A DNA stretch of 64,000 bases from Candidatus Rokuibacteriota bacterium (GCA_016188005.1 JACPIQ010000008.1:192484-256483); one strand, 5' to 3'; counted from the first letter of the stretch, positions 25,006 to 34,143 are shown. A program made the numbers and translations. Notes: a model not told the origin generated them from the sequence alone.

Positions 25006-25500
25006 ATGACCGAGCAGCCGACCCCGAGCCTGCTGGGGGAGCTCCGAGACGACGGCCACGGCCGGCTCCTGTATCGGGGATCGCGCTTCCTGCTGATCCG
25101 TCCCGAGACGCTGGTGGCCGTCCAGCGCGCCGTGGAGACGGCCGCCGGCTCCGGGGCGGCGGAGTGCTTCGCCGCCGGGGGCCGGGTGGGCGGCGCCCGC
25201 GCCGCCGCGGCTGTGGCCGGGGACGCCCGCGGGCGACTGGACCTGCTCGTGAAGATGGGACGGGAGCTGGGCTGGGGGGAGTTCGGCGTGGAGGCCTGGA
25301 GCCCGGTGGGGTTCGTCATCACGGTGAAGCACTCCCCCTTCGCCGAGGCCCATGGCCGGAGTCAGCGGCCCGTGTGCCACCTCATCCGCGGCGTCGTCGA
25401 GTCCTTCGCCGAGCAGCTCCTGGGTCGCCCGATGCAGGTCAGCGAGGCCAGCTGCGAGGCGGCCGGCGGCCCGGTCTGCCGCTTCGAGGCGCGGGCGTGA
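25006..25500 (+). CDS. V4R-domain protein (4-vinyl reductase-like small-molecule-binding domain)
   Basis: The protein has 164 residues from ATG 25006, with AGAGGA upstream; a longer in-frame start would read through the hairpin element. The C-terminal half fits the V4R fold: a W-G-x-F-x-V-E segment near residue 86, CHLIRGVVESFAEQLLG near 125 and the paired cysteines in ASCEAAGGPVCRFEA at the end, which bind zinc in this family. V4R domains sense hydrocarbons and phenols in activators such as DmpR and XylR and occur in bacteriochlorophyll biosynthesis. Here no DNA-binding or ATPase domain is attached. It may be a ligand-binding accessory protein; function is unknown. Confidence 0.75.
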   Translation: MTEQPTPSLLGELRDDGHGRLLYRGSRFLLIRPETLVAVQRAVETAAGSGAAECFAAGGRVGGARAAAAVAGDARGRLDLLVKMGRELGWGEFGVEAWSPVGFVITVKHSPFAEAHGRSQRPVCHLIRGVVESFAEQLLGRPMQVSEASCEAAGGPVCRFEARA

Positions 25501-25856
25501 CACGGGGGTCGCTCCGCGTCGGCATCACCACCATGGCGACGGAGCCGCCCGACCGCTTCCGCGCGCTGGTCCAGTTCACCGAGGAGAGCGGGTTCGACGA
25601 GCTGTGGGTCTGCGACTCGTCGCTGCACGCCCGCGACGTGTATGCTTCTCTCGCGCTCGTGGCGACGGGCTCACGACGTCTTCGCTTCGGTCCCAACTGC
25701 ACGGTGGCCGGCCCCGCAGGGCTCTGGATCGAGCGTCTCACCGACGTGGTCGCCCGCGGCATCCGCCACCTGAACATCCTCCTCCTGAGTGCCGACAAGC
25801 TCTCCATGGTGAAAGACCTCGGAGAGAAGGTCCTGCCAGACCTCCGGGCCCTCTGA
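25497..25856 (+). pseudogene. Remnant of a luciferase-like (F420/flavin-dependent) monooxygenase with internal deletion
   Basis: The reading frame encodes 119 residues from the GTG in the V4R stop. Residues 1-68 match the N-terminus of luciferase-like oxidoreductases (ALVQFTEESGFDELWVCDS, then ATGSRRLRFGPNCT). The next residues jump directly to a sequence like the C-terminal part of the family (ERLTDVVARGIRHLNILLL, then LGEKVLPDLR). Full proteins are about 330-350 residues, so some 200 central residues, including most of the barrel and the flavin phosphate site, are missing without a frame change. It is most likely an in-frame deletion derivative and inactive. It remains coupled to V4R (4-nt overlap) and hyuA copy 2 (1-nt gap). 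Confidence 0.7.
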
Positions 25857-25857
25857 G

Positions 25858-27915
25858 ATGGCCTACCGGATCGGAGTGGATGTGGGGGGGACCTTCACTG
25901 ACTTCCTCCTGCACCATCACGGAGAGGTCCCGGTGGTCGCCAAGACGCCGAGCACGCCCGAGGATCTATCGGAGGGCTTCCTCGTGGGTCTCGGCGAGCT
26001 CGCCGCGGCCAAGGGCATGGGGCTGAGGGAGTTCCTCGGCCGCGTGGACGTGATCGTCCACGGAACCACGGTGACGACGAACGCGGTGCTCACGGGCTCC
26101 GTCGCACGGGTAGGGCTGCTCACGACGCGAGGCTTCCGCGACGCCCTGGCCATGCGCCGGGGCATCCGCGAGGCCCAGTACGACAACCGGTGCGCCCCCC
26201 CCACGCCGCTGGTGCCGCGCTGGCTCCGCCTGCCCGTGACGGAGCGGGTGGAGGTGTCGGGCGAGGTCACGACGCCCCTCGAGCCGGAGAGTCTCGAGGC
26301 GGCGCTCGCGGGGCTCCGCGAGGCCGGCATCGAGGCGGTGGCAATCTGCTTCCTGCACGCCTGGGCCAACCCCGCCCACGAGATCCTCGCCGAGACGCGG
26401 GCGCTGGCGGCGCTGCCGGGCGCCTACGTGTCCCGCTCCTCGGCCCTCGTGCCCCAGATCCGCTTCACCGAACGCGTGAGCACCACGGTGCTCAACGCCG
26501 CCGTGGGCCCGGTGCTGTGCCGCTACCTCGACCGGCTCGGCGCGCGGCTGGGCGAGGTGGGGTTCCGCGGTGTGCTCCTGATCATGCAATCCAACGGGGG
26601 CGTGGCGGAGCCGGCGGCGGTACGGGCGGCGGCGGCCAGCACGCTCTTCTCCGGGCCCGCGGCGGCACCCACGGCCGCCCTCGCGTACGCGACGCCCCAC
26701 GGCGTTCGCGACTTCCTCACCGTGGACATGGGGGGTACGTCCTTCGACGTGTGCCTGGTTCGGGACGGCGCGGCAGCCATGACCACCGAGGGGCGCATCG
26801 CGCGCTATCCCTTCGGCCTCGCCGCGCTGGCCATCCACACCATCGGCGCCGGGGGGGGCTCCATCGGCTGGCTGGACGACGGAGGGCTCCTGCGCATGGG
26901 GCCCCGGAGCGCCGGAGCCGTCCCGGGACCCGCCTGCTACGGCCGCGGGGGAATCCCGCCGACGTGCACCGACGCCGACCTGCTGCTCGGCAGCCTCCGC
27001 GCGGAGCGCTTCCTGGGCGGCCGGCTGCGCCTGGACGCGGCGGCGGCGTGGCGCGCGGTGGAGACACTGGCGGGCCCGCTCCGGCTGTCCGTGGAGGAGA
27101 CGGCCGCAGGCATGGTGCAGGTGATCGACGCCAACATGGCTGCCGGGATCCGCCACGTGACAGTGGAGCGGGGACACGACCCGCGGGAATTCCTCCTGGT
27201 GGTCGGCGGCGGCGCGGGCCCGGTCCACGCCGCGGGGATCGCCGCCGAGCTGGGGCTCACGCGCATCCTGGTGCCGCGCGGCTCGCCCATCTTCTGTGCT
27301 GGGGGGCTCCTGCTCTCCGACCTCCGCCACGATCTCGTCCAGACCTACGTGACGCCCTTCGAGCGAGCCGAAGGTAACAGGCTGCGCGCCATCGTGGCTT
27401 CCCTCGGACGCCAAGGGCGCGACGCGGCCGGCGCCGAGCGGATCGGCGAGGGGCAGGTGACGCTCTCCTTCGCCTGCGACGTCCGGTATCTCGGCCAGTA
27501 CCACGAGCTGGCGGTGCCCTGGCTCCCGGACGAGGCGCAGGAGGGTGACCTCGGCGGAGTCGCGAAGCGCTTCCACGAGACGCATGACCGGCTCTATGGC
27601 TACGCGCTCCCGGATACGCCGCTCGAGCTGGTGAATGTCCGCGGGGTGGCCCTCGGGGTCACGGAGAAGCCCGCGCTGCCCGAGGTCCCGCCAGGGACGG
27701 GGGACGGGGCGCGGCGCGGCCGCCGTCCTGTGTGGATGGGCGAGGCCCGAGCCTTTGCGGAGACGGTTGTCTACGAGGGCGAGGCCCTCGGGGCGGGCGC
27801 GCGTCTGTCGGGACCCGCGGTGGTGGAGCTCGACACCACCACGGTGGTCGTCCCTCCCGCATGGCGCCTCGAAACCGACCGCCACGGTTCCTTCCTCCTG
27901 GACCGGCTCGCGTGA
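25858..27915 (+). CDS. hyuA: Hydantoinase/oxoprolinase subunit A (HyuA-like), copy 2
   Basis: The 685-residue protein is a second ATP-dependent HyuA-type subunit. GVDVGGTFTDF lies at residues 6-16, HGTTVTTNAVL near 71 and TVDMGGTSFDV near 288. The N-terminal, central and C-terminal domains are of normal length. It differs clearly from copy 1 in the spacer after residue 95 (MRRGIREAQYDNR versus the copy 1 RSKRYQVYDLQ), where substrate-specific differences occur between hydantoinases, oxoprolinases and carboxylases. It overlaps hyuB copy 2 by 4 nt and begins directly after the luciferase-like remnant. Confidence 0.92.
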   Translation: MAYRIGVDVGGTFTDFLLHHHGEVPVVAKTPSTPEDLSEGFLVGLGELAAAKGMGLREFLGRVDVIVHGTTVTTNAVLTGSVARVGLLTTRGFRDALAMRRGIREAQYDNRCAPPTPLVPRWLRLPVTERVEVSGEVTTPLEPESLEAALAGLREAGIEAVAICFLHAWANPAHEILAETRALAALPGAYVSRSSALVPQIRFTERVSTTVLNAAVGPVLCRYLDRLGARLGEVGFRGVLLIMQSNGGVAEPAAVRAAAASTLFSGPAAAPTAALAYATPHGVRDFLTVDMGGTSFDVCLVRDGAAAMTTEGRIARYPFGLAALAIHTIGAGGGSIGWLDDGGLLRMGPRSAGAVPGPACYGRGGIPPTCTDADLLLGSLRAERFLGGRLRLDAAAAWRAVETLAGPLRLSVEETAAGMVQVIDANMAAGIRHVTVERGHDPREFLLVVGGGAGPVHAAGIAAELGLTRILVPRGSPIFCAGGLLLSDLRHDLVQTYVTPFERAEGNRLRAIVASLGRQGRDAAGAERIGEGQVTLSFACDVRYLGQYHELAVPWLPDEAQEGDLGGVAKRFHETHDRLYGYALPDTPLELVNVRGVALGVTEKPALPEVPPGTGDGARRGRRPVWMGEARAFAETVVYEGEALGAGARLSGPAVVELDTTTVVVPPAWRLETDRHGSFLLDRLA

Positions 27916-29657
27916 GCGCCGATCCAGTCTTCGCCTCCGTCCTCGAGCGGAGGCTCAAGGCCATCACGGAGGAGATGGGGCTGACGCTGCTCCGCACCAC
28001 GCGCTCGCCCATCCTCAGCGAGGCGCGGGACTTCGTCACCGGCCTCTACGGCCCGCGCGGGGAGATCCTCGCCCAGTCGGAGTACATCCCGATCCTGGCC
28101 TTTGCGCTGCAGCCCGCCTGCCGCGCCGTGATCGCCGCCTTCCGCGACGACGTCCACCCGGGCGATGTCTTCCTCCACAACGACGTCTTCTCGGGGGGAA
28201 ACCAGAACAACGACGTGGCGGTGTTCCGGCCGGTCTTCGTCGACGGGCGGGTGGCGGCCTGGGCCGCGACCACGGGGCACCAGGCCGACATCGGCGGCGC
28301 TCAGGCGGGGGGCTACAACCCCAGGGCCACGGAGGTGTGGCAGGAGGCGCTCAGGATCCCGCCGCTCAGGATCGTCGAGAGGGGGGCGGTGCGGGACGAT
28401 GTCTGGCGGCTGGTGTTCTCGAACGTGCGACTGCCCATCGTGGAGCAGGACATCCGTGCCCAGATGGGCGGCACCGTGGTGGGCGAGCGGGGGTTGATGG
28501 AGCTGTACCGGCGCCACGGGGCGGCCAGGGTGGAGGAGCACATCCGCTACCTCTTCGACGCGGCCGAGCGGCGCATGCGCACGGAGCTGTCGCACATCCC
28601 CGACGGGACCTGGGTGGGCGAGAGCACGGTCTTCTACGACGGGCATCACGACGGCAGCCGGCACCCGATCCGCGTGACCATCCAGACGCGGGGCGGCGAG
28701 ATCAGCCTGGACTACGCGGGCACCGCGCCCCAGACACCGGGCTTCGTCAACGCGCCCTATGCCTCCTCCTTCTCGGCAATCCTGCTGACGCTTCTGATGC
28801 TCGTGGATCCCGACATCCCACACAACGAGGGCATCCTCCGGCCGATCCGCGTCCACATCCCGGCCGGGTGCATCCTGAACGCGGACTTCCCGGCGGCGAC
28901 GACCTTCGGCAACACGCTGGCCGGGCCGCATTCCGATGCGATCTTCCGGGCCCTGGCGCCGGCCATGCCCGAGCGCGTGTCAGCCGGGTGGAACCGGATG
29001 CTCGGGATGACCGTGGCGGGAATGGACCCGCGCGCCGGCCGCCGCTACGTGGACATTCTGTTCCTGGCGCTCAAGGGCGGGTCGGGGGCCGTGGCTGGCT
29101 GCGACGGCTACGACCATATTGGGCTCATCAACACGGCGGGCGGTCTCCTGGCGCAGGACTACGAGATGCTGGAGGTCCAGACCCCCCATCGGCTGCTGCG
29201 CCACGAGTACCAGACCGACTCGGCGGGAGCGGGACGCTGGCGCGGCGGCTGCGGTGTGGAGACGGAACTCGAGATCCACGGCGACGAGGTGACAGGGATC
29301 GTCTTCGGCGACGGCGTGGACGAGGAGGCGCGGGCCTTCGGGCTCTTCGGCGGTCACTCGGGCGGCCTCAATCGGATCGAGCTCCGGACGCCGGCGGGAC
29401 AGCTCCTGGCACCCCGCTCGAAGGATGTGATCGCCATCCCGCGCGGCAGCCTCTTCCGGCAGGCCGCGGGCGGCGGCGGCGGCCACGGCGATCCCCGGGA
29501 GCGTCCGGCCAGTCTCGTGGCGGACGAGGTGCGGGACGGCCTGATCTCGGTGGAGGCAGCCCGGCGGGACTACGGCGTCTGGGTGGACCCGGACACGCTG
29601 GCGTCGGACGAGGCGCGCACGGCCGCGCTCAGGGCCCGGCCGGGGGGGGCCGCATGA
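27912..29657 (+). CDS. hyuB: Hydantoinase/oxoprolinase subunit B (HyuB-like), copy 2
   Basis: The 581-residue protein starts at the GTG in the hyuA stop. It has the family pattern KAITEEMGLTLLRTTRSPILSEARDFVTG at the N-terminus, GDVFLHNDVFSGGNQNND near residue 85, TTGHQADIGGAQAGG near 120 and a Gly/His-rich end GGGGGHGDPRER. HNDV and GHQADIGG carry the presumed metal ligands and are intact. Copy 1 has LNDP and HHTDVGG at these sites, so the two pairs are from different subfamilies. It overlaps the permease gene of the second importer by 4 nt (ATGA), tying hydrolase and transporter production together. Confidence 0.92.
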   Translation: MSADPVFASVLERRLKAITEEMGLTLLRTTRSPILSEARDFVTGLYGPRGEILAQSEYIPILAFALQPACRAVIAAFRDDVHPGDVFLHNDVFSGGNQNNDVAVFRPVFVDGRVAAWAATTGHQADIGGAQAGGYNPRATEVWQEALRIPPLRIVERGAVRDDVWRLVFSNVRLPIVEQDIRAQMGGTVVGERGLMELYRRHGAARVEEHIRYLFDAAERRMRTELSHIPDGTWVGESTVFYDGHHDGSRHPIRVTIQTRGGEISLDYAGTAPQTPGFVNAPYASSFSAILLTLLMLVDPDIPHNEGILRPIRVHIPAGCILNADFPAATTFGNTLAGPHSDAIFRALAPAMPERVSAGWNRMLGMTVAGMDPRAGRRYVDILFLALKGGSGAVAGCDGYDHIGLINTAGGLLAQDYEMLEVQTPHRLLRHEYQTDSAGAGRWRGGCGVETELEIHGDEVTGIVFGDGVDEEARAFGLFGGHSGGLNRIELRTPAGQLLAPRSKDVIAIPRGSLFRQAAGGGGGHGDPRERPASLVADEVRDGLISVEAARRDYGVWVDPDTLASDEARTAALRARPGGAA

Positions 29658-30532
29658 GCGCGGCTGCCGTGGTTCACGTCGTCGTCAGCGGGCTGGCCAC
29701 GGGGAGCATCTACGCCCTGATGGCGCTGGCACTGGTGATCATCTACAACGCCACGCGGACGCTCAACTTCGCCCAGGGGGAGATGCTGATGGTCTCGACC
29801 TTCGTGGCCTGGGCGGCCCAGCGCGCCTGGCAGCTCCCCCTGCCGGTCACGCTGCTGGTGGCGGCCGCGGCCGGCGCCGGCGTGGCGCTCGTCTTCGAGC
29901 GCGCGATCATCCGCCGCTCCATCGCCGCCACCCACTGGGACGTGCTCATCATCACGGTGGGGCTGTCGCTGATGCTGCGCGCTGCGGCGGGGCTGATCTG
30001 GACGCACGAGGACTTCGCCTTCCCCTCCTTCTTCGGCAACCGCCCCATGGTGGTGGGTCCGATCAGGCTGGCGCCCGTATCGCTGGGAATCATCGGCGGC
30101 TCGCTCCTTCTCATGCTGGGGCTCTACGTTCTCTTCACCCACACGCGCATCGGGCGGGCCATGCGCGCGGTGGCGCAGAACCAGCGGGCGGCGCGGCTCA
30201 TGGGGATCAGCGTCGAGCGCATGTACTCGCTGTCATGGGTGCTCGCGGGGGTGGTGGGTGCCATCGCAGGCGTCCTCGTCGCGCCGGTGACCTTCCTCTC
30301 CACGAAGATGGGGCTCGTCGTGATCAACGGCTTCACGGCGGCGGTGATCGGGGGCTTCGGCTCCATGCCGGGGGCCGTGGCGGGGGGGATGCTGCTGGGC
30401 GTGATCGAGAACCTGGCGCCGCTGTACCTGCCCTCGGGAATCCGCTACTCCGTCCCCTTCCTGGTCTTGATCGCCATCCTCCTGATCCGCCCGGCGGGGC
30501 TCTTCGGTCGGGTCGAGCAGAGGAAGGTCTGA
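29654..30532 (+). CDS. livH: Liv-type ABC transporter permease LivH (system 2)
   Basis: The 292-residue permease has about eight membrane segments. Family motifs are LNFAQGEMLMVSTF near residue 38, QNQRAARLMGISVERMYS near 178 and IGGFGSMPGAVAGG near 233. Unlike system 1, the operon order is hyuAB, livH, livM, binding protein, livG, livF. It shares 4 nt with hyuB and 1 nt with livM, so it is part of a continuous message starting at least at the V4R gene. Confidence 0.93.
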   Translation: MSAAAVVHVVVSGLATGSIYALMALALVIIYNATRTLNFAQGEMLMVSTFVAWAAQRAWQLPLPVTLLVAAAAGAGVALVFERAIIRRSIAATHWDVLIITVGLSLMLRAAAGLIWTHEDFAFPSFFGNRPMVVGPIRLAPVSLGIIGGSLLLMLGLYVLFTHTRIGRAMRAVAQNQRAARLMGISVERMYSLSWVLAGVVGAIAGVLVAPVTFLSTKMGLVVINGFTAAVIGGFGSMPGAVAGGMLLGVIENLAPLYLPSGIRYSVPFLVLIAILLIRPAGLFGRVEQRKV

Positions 30533-31449
30533 TGCGGCGGTGGGCGCTGGGCGCGGCGGCGGCAGGGCTGCTCGCCTGGCCCTGGGTGGCGCCCCGGTAC
30601 CTGATCTTCCTCGCCAGTCTCGTGCTGGTCAACGCGGTGGTGGCCATCGGCCTCAATCTCCTGAGCGGCTATACGAATCAGCTCTCCTTCGGCCACGCGG
30701 GCTTCCTCGCCATCGGGGCCTATGCCGCCGCGCTGCTCACCATCCACGCCCCCACGGTGCCGGTGATCGTCACGCTCGCGGCGGCGGGAGCAGTCACGGC
30801 GGCGGTCGGGCTCGGCTTCGGCGTGCCGTGCTTGAGGCTCGGCGGGCTCTATCTCAGCATGGCGACGCTGGCGTTCGGCTTCGTGGTGTCCGAGGTCATC
30901 CTGAGCCTGGACGGGCTGACCCTGGGGGCCGACGGCCTGCGCGTCCCGGCGGGCCGTCTCGCGGGCTTCACGCTGGCGACGGACACCGCGCGCTACTACC
31001 TGACGGCGGCTGTGGCCGCAGCGCTCGTGGCCGCGGCCGTCAACCTGACGCGGAGTCGGGTGGGCCGCGCCTTCCTCGCCATCCGGGAGAGCGAGGTGGC
31101 GGCCCAGGCCAGCGGCGTCTCGCTGGCTGCCTACAAGACCGCCGCCTTCGGCGTCTCGGCCTTCTACACGGGCGTGGCCGGCGGGCTCTTCGCCTTCGTG
31201 GTCGGCTTCCTCTCGCCCGATGCCTTCGATGTCTTCCTCTCCGTGGACTTCGTCGTCATGATCATCCTCGGCGGGCTCGGCTCGGTACCGGGCTCGATCG
31301 CGGGCGCGGCCGTCGTGACGGTACTGCACGACTGGCTGGCCGCCTTCCAGAACTTCCGGCCCCTCATCTTCGGCGCGATCCTCATCGCCTGCATGCTCTT
31401 CATGCCCGGCGGGATGGCACACGCGCTGAGGCCGCCGGGGCGCCGGTGA
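30532..31449 (+). CDS. livM: Liv-type ABC transporter permease LivM (system 2)
   Basis: The 305-residue inner-membrane protein has about nine hydrophobic segments. LSFGHAGFLAIGAYAAALL near residue 50, FLAIRESEVAAQASGVSLAAYK near 180 and IILGGLGSVPGSIAGAA near 245 are the conserved LivM regions. It starts with the ATG in TGATG at the livH stop. The C-terminal FGAILIACMLFMPGGMA is the usual final segment. It should pair with LivH and the two ATPases 1-2 kb downstream. Confidence 0.93.
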   Translation: MRRWALGAAAAGLLAWPWVAPRYLIFLASLVLVNAVVAIGLNLLSGYTNQLSFGHAGFLAIGAYAAALLTIHAPTVPVIVTLAAAGAVTAAVGLGFGVPCLRLGGLYLSMATLAFGFVVSEVILSLDGLTLGADGLRVPAGRLAGFTLATDTARYYLTAAVAAALVAAAVNLTRSRVGRAFLAIRESEVAAQASGVSLAAYKTAAFGVSAFYTGVAGGLFAFVVGFLSPDAFDVFLSVDFVVMIILGGLGSVPGSIAGAAVVTVLHDWLAAFQNFRPLIFGAILIACMLFMPGGMAHALRPPGRR

Positions 31450-31475
31450 CCCACACCCGACAGAGGAGGACGTCC

Positions 31476-32636
31476 ATGCGACTCATCCTTTCGCTCCTCA
31501 CCGCGGCGCTGGCCCTCGGGGCAAGCGCGCCCGCCCTCGCCCAGCAGGGAGTCACCGACACGGAGATCGTGGTCGGCTGCTCCAACTCGTTCTCGGGTCC
31601 GCTGGCATTCACGGGCGAGCAGCTGACGAAGTTCGGCATCGACCTCTACTTCAAGGGCGTCAATGATGCCGGCGGCATCCACGGCCGGAAGGTGCGCACG
31701 GTCTACTACGACGACGGCTACCGGCCGCAGGACGCCGTCGCCAACACGAGGAAGCTGGTGGAGCAGGACAGGGTGTTCGCGATCCTGGCCTCGCAGGGGA
31801 CGGCCCCCGTCGCGGCCACCGTGGGCTACCTCGAGGAGAACCGCGTCCCCCTCCTCTTCCCGTACCAGGGCTCCACCGTGACGCGCGGGAAGAAGTACGT
31901 CCTCAATGGCATGACGCTCTACGACCGCCAGGCGCGGATGATGGTGGACTACCTGGTGGGGCAGCGCAGGCTCAAGACCTTCGCAGCGATCTACCAGGAC
32001 GACGAGTACGGCCGGGCCTTCCTGGGCCCGTTCGAGAAGGACCTGGCGCGCCACGGGCTCAAGCTCGCGGCGGCGGAGCCCGTCAAGCGGGGGGCCACGG
32101 ATGTGAGCGCCCAGATCGCCAAGCTCCAGGCCGCCAGGCCCCAGGTGACCTTCCTCGTGCTCACCCCAGGGCCGGGGGCCCAGGCACTCAAGGAACGGCA
32201 GAAGATCGGCTGGACCGACACGCTGATGGTCTCCTCCGGGCCGCTCACCGACGAGCGCTTCCTGGGGCTCGCCGGCGAGGCCGCGGAGGGGACCGAGGGG
32301 CTGTCCCTCTGGCCTGACCCGCTGACCTCCGAGCTCCCCGGTGTCCGCGCCTACCGGGAGGCGCTCCGGAAGTTCGCGGCCAAGGCCGAGCCCAACCGCT
32401 ACGCGCTCCACGGCTACGTCGCGGCCATGGTGTTCACCGAGGCGGCCAAGCGGGCCGGCAAGGGCCTGACGCGCGAGTCGCTCATGACCGCGCTCACGTC
32501 GATCAAGGCCTTCGAGACCGGCATCCTGCCGCCGATCAGCATCGGGGCCGACCTCGAGCCGCTCAAGCAGGGCTTCTGGGTGCGCATGGAGAAGGGGCGC
32601 TTCAAGCCCCTCACGGACTGGCTCAAGTCGGAGTGA
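31476..32636 (+). CDS. livK: Branched-chain amino acid-type ABC transporter substrate-binding protein (system 2)
   Basis: The binding protein has 386 residues from ATG 31476, with AGAGGAGG at good spacing. Residues 1-22 are a Sec signal peptide (LSLLTAALALGASAPALA, cut before QQG). The mature N-terminus GVTDTEIVVGCSNSFSGPLAF is the type I ligand pocket edge. The segment GYRPQDAVANTRKLVEQDRVFAI is typical of the Peripla_BP_6 family members linked to aromatic or amide compounds. The ligand is probably the HyuAB copy 2 substrate, because the genes are coupled. It shares 4 nt with livG. Confidence 0.92.
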   Translation: MRLILSLLTAALALGASAPALAQQGVTDTEIVVGCSNSFSGPLAFTGEQLTKFGIDLYFKGVNDAGGIHGRKVRTVYYDDGYRPQDAVANTRKLVEQDRVFAILASQGTAPVAATVGYLEENRVPLLFPYQGSTVTRGKKYVLNGMTLYDRQARMMVDYLVGQRRLKTFAAIYQDDEYGRAFLGPFEKDLARHGLKLAAAEPVKRGATDVSAQIAKLQAARPQVTFLVLTPGPGAQALKERQKIGWTDTLMVSSGPLTDERFLGLAGEAAEGTEGLSLWPDPLTSELPGVRAYREALRKFAAKAEPNRYALHGYVAAMVFTEAAKRAGKGLTRESLMTALTSIKAFETGILPPISIGADLEPLKQGFWVRMEKGRFKPLTDWLKSE

Positions 32637-33412
32637 CCGTGGCCCTCCTCAGCGTCGAGGATCTCTCCATCGCCTTCGGCGGCCTCGCCGCCCTGTCCGG
32701 CGTGACCCTCGAGGTCAACGAGGGGGAGATCTTCGCGCTGATCGGGCCCAACGGCGCTGGCAAGACCACGGTGTTCAACGTGCTGACCGGTCTCTACCGC
32801 CCGACGGCCGGCCGCGTCGCCTATGCCGGGACCGACCTGCTGCGTCTGGCTCCCCACGAGATCGCCCGCCGCGGGGTGGGGCGCACCTTCCAGAACACCG
32901 AGGTCTTTCGCCAGCTGACGGCGCTGGAGAACGTGCTCATCGGCGAGCACGGGCAGCTCCGGAGCTCGCTGTGGAGCGCAGCGCTGGGGCTACCCAGGGT
33001 GCGCCGGGAGGAGGCGGCGGCCCGGCGGCGGGCGCTCGAGCTGCTCGAGCGCTTCGGGCTCCGGGACGCCGCGGAGGTGGAGGCGGGGAGTCTCCCGCTC
33101 GGGAGCCAGAAGCGCCTGGAGATCGCCCGGGCGCTTGCCTCCGGACCCCGCCTCCTCCTGCTGGACGAGCCCGCGGGCGGCCTCAACCCCACGGAGACGC
33201 GGACGCTCATGGAGCTGATCTGCGCGCTGCGGGAGGGGCTCAAGCTCACCGTTATGGTGGTCGAGCACGACATGGACCTGGTCATGGCCATCTCGGACCG
33301 GATCGCGGTCCTGGACTACGGGCGGAAGATCGCGGAGGGCAAGCCGCGCGAGATCGCGGCGGACCCCGCGGTGATCGAGGCCTATCTGGGCAGAGATGAA
33401 GCCGACGCTTGA
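32633..33412 (+). CDS. livG: Liv-type ABC transporter ATPase LivG (system 2)
   Basis: The 259-residue ATPase has Walker A GPNGAGKTT (near residues 39-47), the LivG-type signature LPLGSQKRLEIARAL, Walker B LLLLDEPAGGLNP and switch His in VVEHDMD. The insertion near residues 110-130 is typical for LivG. The GTG start overlaps the binding-protein stop by 4 nt, and the end overlaps livF by 17 nt. Compared with the system 1 LivG, the signature here is conventional, so the two importers are not a recent duplication. Confidence 0.93.
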   Translation: MTVALLSVEDLSIAFGGLAALSGVTLEVNEGEIFALIGPNGAGKTTVFNVLTGLYRPTAGRVAYAGTDLLRLAPHEIARRGVGRTFQNTEVFRQLTALENVLIGEHGQLRSSLWSAALGLPRVRREEAAARRRALELLERFGLRDAAEVEAGSLPLGSQKRLEIARALASGPRLLLLDEPAGGLNPTETRTLMELICALREGLKLTVMVVEHDMDLVMAISDRIAVLDYGRKIAEGKPREIAADPAVIEAYLGRDEADA

Positions 33413-34139
33413 GCTCGAGGAGGTCAGTGTGTACTACGGCAAGCGCCGGGCGCTCGAGGGGGTCTCGCTCCAGCTCGGCGAGGGAGAGATCGTCACGCTC
33501 CTCGGGGCCAACGGGGCGGGGAAGTCCACGACGCTCCGGGCGGTGTCGGGCCTCGTCCGGCCCTTGCGCGGGCGCATCCTCTACGACGGCCGCGACGTCA
33601 CGGGCTGGCCGGCGGATGCCATCGTGGCGGCGGGCATCGGGCATGTGCCCGAGGGGCGGGACCTCTTTCCCGAGTTCACGGTGCTTGATAACCTCCTCGT
33701 CGGCGGCCACACGGTGGGGCGGCGGGAGCTGGCCGCCCGGCTCGAGCTGGGCTTCGAGCTGTTCCCCCTCCTCCGCGAGCGGAAGCGGCAGCGGGCCGGG
33801 ACCCTGTCGGGGGGCGAGCAGCAGATGCTGGCCATGGCGCGGGCCCTGGTGTCCCGGCCGCGCGTCCTCCTGCTGGACGAGCCGTCACTGGGGCTGGCCC
33901 CCATACTCACGCGGGAGATCTTCCGCGTGATCCGGCAGATCAACCAGCGGGGGGTGTCCGTGCTGCTCGTGGAGCAGAACGCGCGCCGCGCGCTGGGCGT
34001 GGCTGACCGCGGCTACGTGCTCGAGACCGGGCGGCTCGTGGTCGCGGGCCCCTCGCGGGAGCTGCTGGAGGACCAGCGGGTGCGCACCGCCTATCTCGGC
34101 CTCAGCCCGCCGGGCGCCGGCGCGGACAAGGGAGAGTGA
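33396..34139 (+). CDS. livF: Liv-type ABC transporter ATPase LivF (system 2)
   Basis: The 247-residue ATPase has Walker A GANGAGKST (near residues 36-44), LSGGEQQMLAMARAL, Walker B LLLDEPSLGLAP and VEQNARRA with the usual LivF Asn-Ala in place of the switch His. It completes the second importer. The acyl-CoA dehydrogenase gene follows after 4 nt with a GAGAGTGAGCGC leader, so transport and CoA-ester oxidation share the message. Confidence 0.93.
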   Translation: MKPTLELEEVSVYYGKRRALEGVSLQLGEGEIVTLLGANGAGKSTTLRAVSGLVRPLRGRILYDGRDVTGWPADAIVAAGIGHVPEGRDLFPEFTVLDNLLVGGHTVGRRELAARLELGFELFPLLRERKRQRAGTLSGGEQQMLAMARALVSRPRVLLLDEPSLGLAPILTREIFRVIRQINQRGVSVLLVEQNARRALGVADRGYVLETGRLVVAGPSRELLEDQRVRTAYLGLSPPGAGADKGE

Positions 34140-34143
34140 GCGC

